From: Candidatus Latescibacterota bacterium
Lineage (GTDB): Bacteria > Latescibacterota > UBA2968 > UBA8231
Reading direction: 5' to 3'
Assembly: GCA_022825185.1 (NCBI GenBank)
Contig: JAJDYK010000205.1
Location: 1 to 13,982, forward strand
DNA length: 13,982 nucleotides
Shown here piece by piece: positions 6,521-11,234 of the stretch; positions within the stretch are counted from its first letter, which is position 1; every line of letters begins with the position of its first letter. The notes under the pieces were generated by a model that saw nothing but the letters and a program-made list of their open reading frames with translations, searched no databases and was not told the DNA's origin. The position numbers and the translations under genes are program-made.

Positions 6521-7554
6521 GCCAACGCCTCTCCTATGCCAGCACGGGCGTCGATATAGACCAGACCGATGCGGCCAAGCGCGCCATGGCCGCGAGCATG
6601 GAAACCGCAGACCCGCGCGTGCTCAACCGGATTGGCGCGTTCGCCACTCTGCTCGACGCCCGCTTCCCCGGCTACGCACACCCAGTGCTGGTCCACAAGA
6701 GCGAGGAACCTGGATCCAAGCAAAAGTTGGCCTTTGCCCACGGCCGCCATCGCGGGGTGTGCTACGACATGGTCAATCACCTCATCGACGACATCATCGT
6801 CATGGGTGCCGAGCCGATTTCGATCCAGGACGTCATTGTATGCGGCACGATGGATGGAGCCATCGTCAACGACCTTGTCGAAGCCTTGGCCGACGCTTGC
6901 CGCCAACAGGGCTGCACCTTGACTGGCGGTGAGACCTCGGTGCAGCCCGGCGTGGTCCCCGACGGCCTCTACGTGCTGACCGCCAGCGTCATCGGCGTGG
7001 TCGATAAGGACAACATTATCGACGGTCAGGCTATTGCGGCTGGCGATCAGGTTGTGGCGCTCGCGTCCAACGGCTTGCACACCAATGGCTACACACTGGT
7101 TCGAGCGCTCTTAGACCGGAAACCGCATCTACGCGACGTAAACGTAGCTGGCGAATCCTTCCTCGAAGCAGTGCTCAAGCCTCACACCTGCTACTTGCAG
7201 GCCGTGCGCGGCCTTTTCACCGACCCCGGCCTCCACGGTATGGCCCACATTACCGGCGGAGGCCTCCGCGACAACCTCAGCCGCATCTTGCCGCCGGGCC
7301 TTAGCGCCCAACTCGACTTAGAAGCCATACAGATTCCGCCGATCTTCCGCACCTTGCACGCAGCAGGTGACTTAGAGGTGGAGGATATGCTGCGCACGTT
7401 CAACATGGGCGTGGGAATGGCGCTTGTGGTCGCGCCCGAGGCCGTGGAACAGGTGCTGGCTCACTTAGCGGCCCAAGACTGTCGGGCCTATCGACTCGGA
7501 GAAATCGTGGCTGGCGAGCAGGAGGTCGCATTGCAGGGGGCGCTCGCTTGGTAG
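6517..7554 (+). CDS. purM: PurM-like AIR synthetase (phosphoribosylformylglycinamidine cyclo-ligase family), variant nucleotide loop
   Basis: PurM closes formylglycinamidine ribonucleotide to aminoimidazole ribonucleotide using ATP, the fifth step of purine synthesis. The 345-residue length and motifs match across the chain: Y-A-S-T-G-V-D-I-D (7-15), D-D-I-I-V-M-G-A-E-P (91-100), L-T-G-G-E-T (135-140), S-N-G-L-H-T-N-G-Y (184-192), H-I-T-G-G-G-L-R-D-N-L-S-R (244-256) and R-T-F-N-M-G-V-G-M (293-301). However, where PurM normally has T-D-G-V-G-T-K, this protein reads K-S-E-E-P-G-S-K (61-68), losing the first Asp and Gly, and the N-D-L-V-V-Q region is also divergent. It may be a specialised paralogue rather than the housekeeping enzyme. 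AAAGGA precedes the ATG, which overlaps the upstream stop codon. Confidence 0.8.
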   Translation: MSQRLSYASTGVDIDQTDAAKRAMAASMETADPRVLNRIGAFATLLDARFPGYAHPVLVHKSEEPGSKQKLAFAHGRHRGVCYDMVNHLIDDIIVMGAEPISIQDVIVCGTMDGAIVNDLVEALADACRQQGCTLTGGETSVQPGVVPDGLYVLTASVIGVVDKDNIIDGQAIAAGDQVVALASNGLHTNGYTLVRALLDRKPHLRDVNVAGESFLEAVLKPHTCYLQAVRGLFTDPGLHGMAHITGGGLRDNLSRILPPGLSAQLDLEAIQIPPIFRTLHAAGDLEVEDMLRTFNMGVGMALVVAPEAVEQVLAHLAAQDCRAYRLGEIVAGEQEVALQGALAW

Positions 7555-7754
7555 AGTTGCCGCCTGAAATTGGCCTGTGCGCTCGCTGCCGTCACGTGCG
7601 CCCCGTCGATTCTGGGCGCGGCTCGGTCTTCTACCTGTGTCGCCGCGCTGCCACTGATCCGCGCTTGGATAAGTATCCCCGCCTACCGGTGCGCACCTGT
7701 CCCTGCTATGAGCAGGTGGATGCCACACTGGAGGTAAACGATGCAAGAATTTAG
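7548..7754 (+). CDS. Small cysteine-rich protein, probable zinc-binding, function unknown
   Basis: This 68-residue protein starts at a TTG overlapping the purM-like stop codon, with a GGGGG-rich ribosome site a few bases upstream. A second TTG at 7557 is an alternative start. It contains C-x2-C (Cys11, Cys14), a single Cys31 and C-P-C (Cys51, Cys53), spaced by R-G-S-V-F-Y-L-C and D-P-R-L-D-K-Y-P-R-L-P-V. The layout looks like a one-zinc ribbon-like fold. It resembles short conserved hypothetical proteins with a C-x2-C-R-H ... Y-P-R-L-P-V-x-x-C-P ending, from memory and not checked. There is no signal peptide or membrane segment. Its position between a PurM-like gene and a large regulator in one operon does not reveal a role. 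Confidence 0.7.
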   Translation: MVELPPEIGLCARCRHVRPVDSGRGSVFYLCRRAATDPRLDKYPRLPVRTCPCYEQVDATLEVNDARI

Positions 7755-7770
7755 AAAAGAGAAGGCGTAG

Positions 7771-10700
7771 GTGAACGACGCGAGCGACCCCCCAAGGCAG
7801 AGAAGCTCCTTTGATCACATCCTAGGACACCAGTACACCGTCTTCGACGGACTGGCTGGGATGCAGGTGGAAGATATCTACCAAGATCAGCGCGGCCTGC
7901 TCTGGATCGCCACAGCCGACGGCGGCGTAAGCCGGTTCGACGGAGCGCATTTCGATACTTTTGGCCTGTCGGACGGACTACCTAGTCTCACGGTAATGAG
8001 CATCGCCGAGGACCAAGACGGGCGGCTGCTCTTCGGTACGCTGGGAGGTGGGCTAGCTGCATACGACGGGCGTGGCTTTCAGGTGTACACCACCGAGCAC
8101 GGGCTGCCCTCCAACGACATAGTGAGCCTGCAACCACAGGCCGATGGCTCGATACGGGTTCTGACCGGCGCGGGAATAGGCTGGTTCGCCGAAGGGCGGT
8201 GCGTAGAGCGCGTGACGGAAATTGCGGGTCAGCCCATAGGGCGGGTGTTCGACATGGCGACCGACTCGGCGGGTACGACGTGGCTGGCGACGATGATGCG
8301 GGGGGTTATCAGCCTAGATGGTCGGCGCTTGAGTGCGGGGAACGGCGCGATGCAGTGGCCGTGGAAATTCGCCCAAGACGCCTCCGGCCCTCTGTGGATT
8401 GCCTTTCGCTACGTTGGTACCGAAGTCATTATAGGCCGCTACGACCCAGATAGCCAACGGCTCGACCTCATCAAGGCAGACGCAGCTATCGAAGGAACGG
8501 AGGCCGTAAATCACGGCACGCGCCATGTGCGCTTGGACGACAGAGGCTGGCTGTGGATGACTCGCCGGGGCGTGCTAGTATACGATGAGGACGACTGGCA
8601 TTCGTTTTCGGCCGGCTTGCCGGATGTTCACTTTTCGGATGCGCGGCTGACCTATGCGGACCGCGAAGGAAATATCTGGGTGGGGCTTTGGAGCGGTGGG
8701 CTGGTTTTTTGCGATCCGGTCAGTGTCCAGTTATACACCGAAGCTGACGGCCTACCTGACCGCGAGGTTCAACGGCTCAGCGAAGACCACCAAGGCCGGG
8801 TCTGGATCGGCACGATGGGGGGACTAGCCTGTCTTGAAGATGGCAGGATTCGCCCGGTGGAGACCGGGAACAAGGTCTCGGAGTTGGCGATAGACCGCGA
8901 GGGGCAAGTCTGGCGCGGGAGCCCCGAGGGGAAGGTAATCAAAGGGGTGGGGAAAGAGGCCCAAGTGATCGAGGTGACAGAAGGCAACCGCTACGAAGAA
9001 ATCAAGCTGTATCTAGACCAAAAAAGAAACATAAAGGTCGGTACTTCCGAGGGACGCTTGGGAAGGATAGAAGACGACCGTTTTATAGCGGAGAAGCAGG
9101 GACCTGCTAGTTGCCGAGTCATGTTGCAGGATAGCGAAGGTACCTTGTGGGTCGGTAGCTATGGAGAAACGCCGGCTCTGCACTATTGCAACAAAGGCGG
9201 CCATTTCCACGCGTCTGACATGGCCGGGATAGAAACCGTCGGCTATGTGAGTGCGTTGTGTGACTACGAGGACACGCTTTGGATCGGGACGGCCAACGGC
9301 CTTTTCGCCTTTGACTACCGCGCCCAAAAGGTGCGTCGGTTTACGGTAGATCAAGGCGATCTGTCCGTCAATGGCATTATGGCCTTGGTAGCTGATCCGC
9401 AGCAGGAGTGTCTGTGGATTGGGACGAGCGGTGGGGGCGTGCTGAAGTACGATGGTCGAGTGTTTCAGAGCATCCGTTTAGGCAAGTCCACTCTGGAGAA
9501 CATCGTCGAGGCCATTTTGCGCGATAGCCGGGGTCGGTTGTGGTTTGGGACGAGGGCGGGGCTGATTGCGTACCAGCCTGGCGATACGCCCCCGGGTATC
9601 GTGATCCGCCAAGTCATGGCGGGGCGTCTGTTGGAGATGCCCCAAGCCGTGTCCTGCCCGGATAGCACACCTGAGATTCAGTTCCGCTTCCAGGGGCTCA
9701 GTTTCCGGAGCGGAGCCGAGCAGATGCGCTACAGCCATCGGCTCGTCGGCCACGGCCCGGCGGAAGAGTGGAGTGCGTTCACGTCTTCCAATAGAGTGTC
9801 GTACAACGGCGTACCGGCCGGCCAATTCCGCTTTGAGGTACGGGCTTTAGATCGGGATGGCCTCATGTCGGAAGTCGCCAGCCTTGACGTACAGGTATTC
9901 CCCGACGAGAAGAGCGTGCGCCTTCAGCGCTTAGAACACATGCTGCGGGATGCGGATCAGGACTTGCTCTATCAGAGCCAAGCCATGACCCGCCTCTTAG
10001 GAGAGGTCGCACAGATGGCCGAGACCGATATGACGATGCTGGTGATGGGTGAGACTGGCGTGGGCAAGGGCGTACTCGCTCAGAGAATCCACAACCTGAG
10101 CCAACGCCGAGGGCAGCCCTTTGTCGCGCTCAATTGCGGCTCTCTGCCCGCCGGGCTGATCGAAAGCGAGTTGTTCGGCCACGAGCGAGGGGCCTTTACT
10201 GGTGCTGTGAAGCGGCATATTGGCTGTTTTGAGCGAGCTAACTACGGCACCCTGTTTCTCGATGAAATCGGCGATCTGCCGTTGGAAGCCCAACGAGCAC
10301 TGCTCCGCATCCTGGAGAATCGCTACCTGACGCGCGTCGGCGGCGAGCAGTCCATCCCAGTGGATGTGCGGGTGATTGCGGCGACCAACAAGGATCTGAA
10401 AGAGGCTATTGAGGCAAGGACGTTCCGGGAAGACCTGTTTTACCGCTTGAGTGCGTGGCCGGTGAAGCTGCCGCCGCTGCGGGAGCGTCGAGAGGATATT
10501 CCGCTCTTGGCAGTGCATTTTGCGCGTCGGTATGCCCAAAGTATGCAGCGACCGGTGCCAGCTTTGGGCGACGGAGTAGTGAAGCATTTGCAGGAGTACG
10601 CGTGGCCGGGGAATGTGCGCGAGTTGGAGCATCTGATTCGGCGGGCGGTGGTGCTGTGCCAAGGGGAGGTTATTCAGGTGGAGGATGTGCCGCTGCCTGC

Positions 10701-10908
10701 TGAAGGCGAGGCCAAAGAGGGGCCGTTTGAGCCGCCGGTTGAAGCCAAATTCAAAGGCGAGAAACAGCAAATCGTGGAGGCGCTCCAAGCCTCCGAGGGG
10801 AGGATCTATGGCGAGCGGGGCGCGGCGCGCTTGCTGGGCATGAACCCAGAGCGGCTGCGTTCCCGCATGCGCGTGTTCGGGTTGCAACGACCGAAGAAAA
10901 GGTCTTAG
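7771..10908 (+). CDS. Two-component-type propeller sensor fused to a sigma-54 AAA+ transcription activator
   Basis: The 1045-residue protein starts at GTG 7771, 16 nt after the small gene, with GAGAAGG upstream. Residues about 20-630 hold 14 Reg_prop-type blades of the form L-W-I-G-T-x-G-G-x-x-x-Y-D-G, consistent with two seven-bladed propellers. A Y_Y_Y domain follows (about 634-710) and a short charged helix (711-745). The sigma-54 AAA+ domain then has Walker A G-E-T-G-V-G-K-G (760-767), G-A-F-T-G-A (807-812) that contacts sigma-54, Walker B L-F-L-D-E (828-832), F-R-E-D-L-F-Y-R-L (885-893) and W-P-G-N-V-R-E-L-E. The C-terminal helix-turn-helix (about 1000-1040) binds DNA. No signal peptide, membrane helix, kinase or receiver domain is seen, so it should be a soluble one-component activator sensing a cytoplasmic ligand. 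Its probable target is the operator and promoter set immediately downstream. Confidence 0.93.
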   Translation: MNDASDPPRQRSSFDHILGHQYTVFDGLAGMQVEDIYQDQRGLLWIATADGGVSRFDGAHFDTFGLSDGLPSLTVMSIAEDQDGRLLFGTLGGGLAAYDGRGFQVYTTEHGLPSNDIVSLQPQADGSIRVLTGAGIGWFAEGRCVERVTEIAGQPIGRVFDMATDSAGTTWLATMMRGVISLDGRRLSAGNGAMQWPWKFAQDASGPLWIAFRYVGTEVIIGRYDPDSQRLDLIKADAAIEGTEAVNHGTRHVRLDDRGWLWMTRRGVLVYDEDDWHSFSAGLPDVHFSDARLTYADREGNIWVGLWSGGLVFCDPVSVQLYTEADGLPDREVQRLSEDHQGRVWIGTMGGLACLEDGRIRPVETGNKVSELAIDREGQVWRGSPEGKVIKGVGKEAQVIEVTEGNRYEEIKLYLDQKRNIKVGTSEGRLGRIEDDRFIAEKQGPASCRVMLQDSEGTLWVGSYGETPALHYCNKGGHFHASDMAGIETVGYVSALCDYEDTLWIGTANGLFAFDYRAQKVRRFTVDQGDLSVNGIMALVADPQQECLWIGTSGGGVLKYDGRVFQSIRLGKSTLENIVEAILRDSRGRLWFGTRAGLIAYQPGDTPPGIVIRQVMAGRLLEMPQAVSCPDSTPEIQFRFQGLSFRSGAEQMRYSHRLVGHGPAEEWSAFTSSNRVSYNGVPAGQFRFEVRALDRDGLMSEVASLDVQVFPDEKSVRLQRLEHMLRDADQDLLYQSQAMTRLLGEVAQMAETDMTMLVMGETGVGKGVLAQRIHNLSQRRGQPFVALNCGSLPAGLIESELFGHERGAFTGAVKRHIGCFERANYGTLFLDEIGDLPLEAQRALLRILENRYLTRVGGEQSIPVDVRVIAATNKDLKEAIEARTFREDLFYRLSAWPVKLPPLRERREDIPLLAVHFARRYAQSMQRPVPALGDGVVKHLQEYAWPGNVRELEHLIRRAVVLCQGEVIQVEDVPLPAEGEAKEGPFEPPVEAKFKGEKQQIVEALQASEGRIYGERGAARLLGMNPERLRSRMRVFGLQRPKKRS

Positions 10909-10947
10909 AGGGGAGAGTCGCGGATCATTGCGCTGTCGGTGAAAAGT

Positions 10948-11002
10948 CGTATTTAATACGAAGGAGATCGTATTTAATACGGAAAAAGTCGTATTTAATA
11001 CG
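10948..11002. repeat. Three tandem near-palindromic operators at 21-bp period (probable upstream activating sequence)
   Basis: CGTATTTAATACG occurs three times, at 10948-10960, 10969-10981 and 10990-11002. Each is a perfect 6+1+6 inverted repeat, and all three share a preceding T. The start-to-start distance is exactly 21 bp twice, two DNA turns, so dimers bound to the sites would lie on one face of the helix. This is the arrangement expected for binding sites of a sigma-54 activator. The last copy lies about 130 bp upstream of a sigma-54 promoter and the gene just before encodes such an activator, so it is the likely ligand. Another dimeric repressor cannot be excluded. Confidence 0.85.
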
Positions 11003-11085
11003 GAATTTTTTAGATCAACTTGTAACGACGACGGACGGCACGCCTCATAAAAAGAAGTTCCATCCTATATAAAGCTATTTTTTAC

Positions 11086-11117
11086 AATCCTTTAGGGCAC
11101 ATCCTAAAGGATTTTTT
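11086..11117 (+). terminator. Intrinsic (Rho-independent) terminator of the 5348-10908 operon
   Basis: A perfect 11-bp stem is formed by AATCCTTTAGG (11086-11096) and CCTAAAGGATT (11103-11113) with the 6-nt loop GCACAT. A run of six T (11112-11117) overlaps and follows the stem. It lies 178 nt after the regulator stop codon, so the three operators are inside the transcribed 3' region. Confidence 0.9.
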
Positions 11118-11134
11118 GTGCGAGGTCTGCTGTG

Positions 11135-11150
11135 TGGTACGAAAAATGCT
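11135..11150 (+). promoter_or_regulatory. Sigma-54 (RpoN) -24/-12 promoter of the surface-protein gene
   Basis: TGGTACG-AAAA-ATGCT matches the consensus TGGCACG-N4-TTGCW at all but two positions. It keeps the invariant GG (11136-11137) and GC (11148-11149) with exactly 10 bp between them. The start of transcription would be near 11161, about 74 nt before the ATG at 11235. The operators at 10948-11002 then lie roughly 160-215 bp upstream of the start, the usual distance for sigma-54 activator sites. Confidence 0.75.
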
Positions 11151-11234
11151 AGTACCTGTTTCAAGTAAATTACAAGATACAGAGTCTCTGCGTAAGGTCA
11201 GTTAGTTATAAAGAGCGAAAAGAAAAGAAATGCT

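Larger units (their letters stand above)
10909..11234. promoter_or_regulatory. Regulatory intergenic region between the sigma-54 activator and the surface protein
   Basis: No gene was found in these 326 bp on either strand. The region is much more AT-rich than its surroundings. In order it contains three 21-bp-spaced operators, a weak IHF-like sequence around 11013-11025, an intrinsic terminator, a sigma-54 promoter and a 5' leader of about 74 nt. Confidence 0.8.

Noticed and set aside
6521..6560. Purine-type regulation of the PurM-like gene by a riboswitch or PurR-like site
   Set aside because: The gene starts inside the upstream stop codon, leaving no leader, and no such element is seen before the operon either.
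9997..10887. 296-codon minus-strand frame opposite the AAA+ domain
   Set aside because: The plus strand carries Walker A, GAFTGA, Walker B and HTH motifs here. The opposite frame is His/Gln/Arg-rich and featureless.
10948..11002. Three short repeats regularly spaced, resembling a mini CRISPR array
   Set aside because: The intervals are only 8 bp and partly alike, each repeat is a 13-bp palindrome, and there are no cas genes. Operator sites explain the spacing of two helical turns better.
11013..11025. IHF-like sequence (GATCAACTTGTAA) between operators and sigma-54 promoter
   Set aside because: The position suits DNA bending in a sigma-54 system, but there are two mismatches to the consensus, and IHF presence in this organism is unknown.
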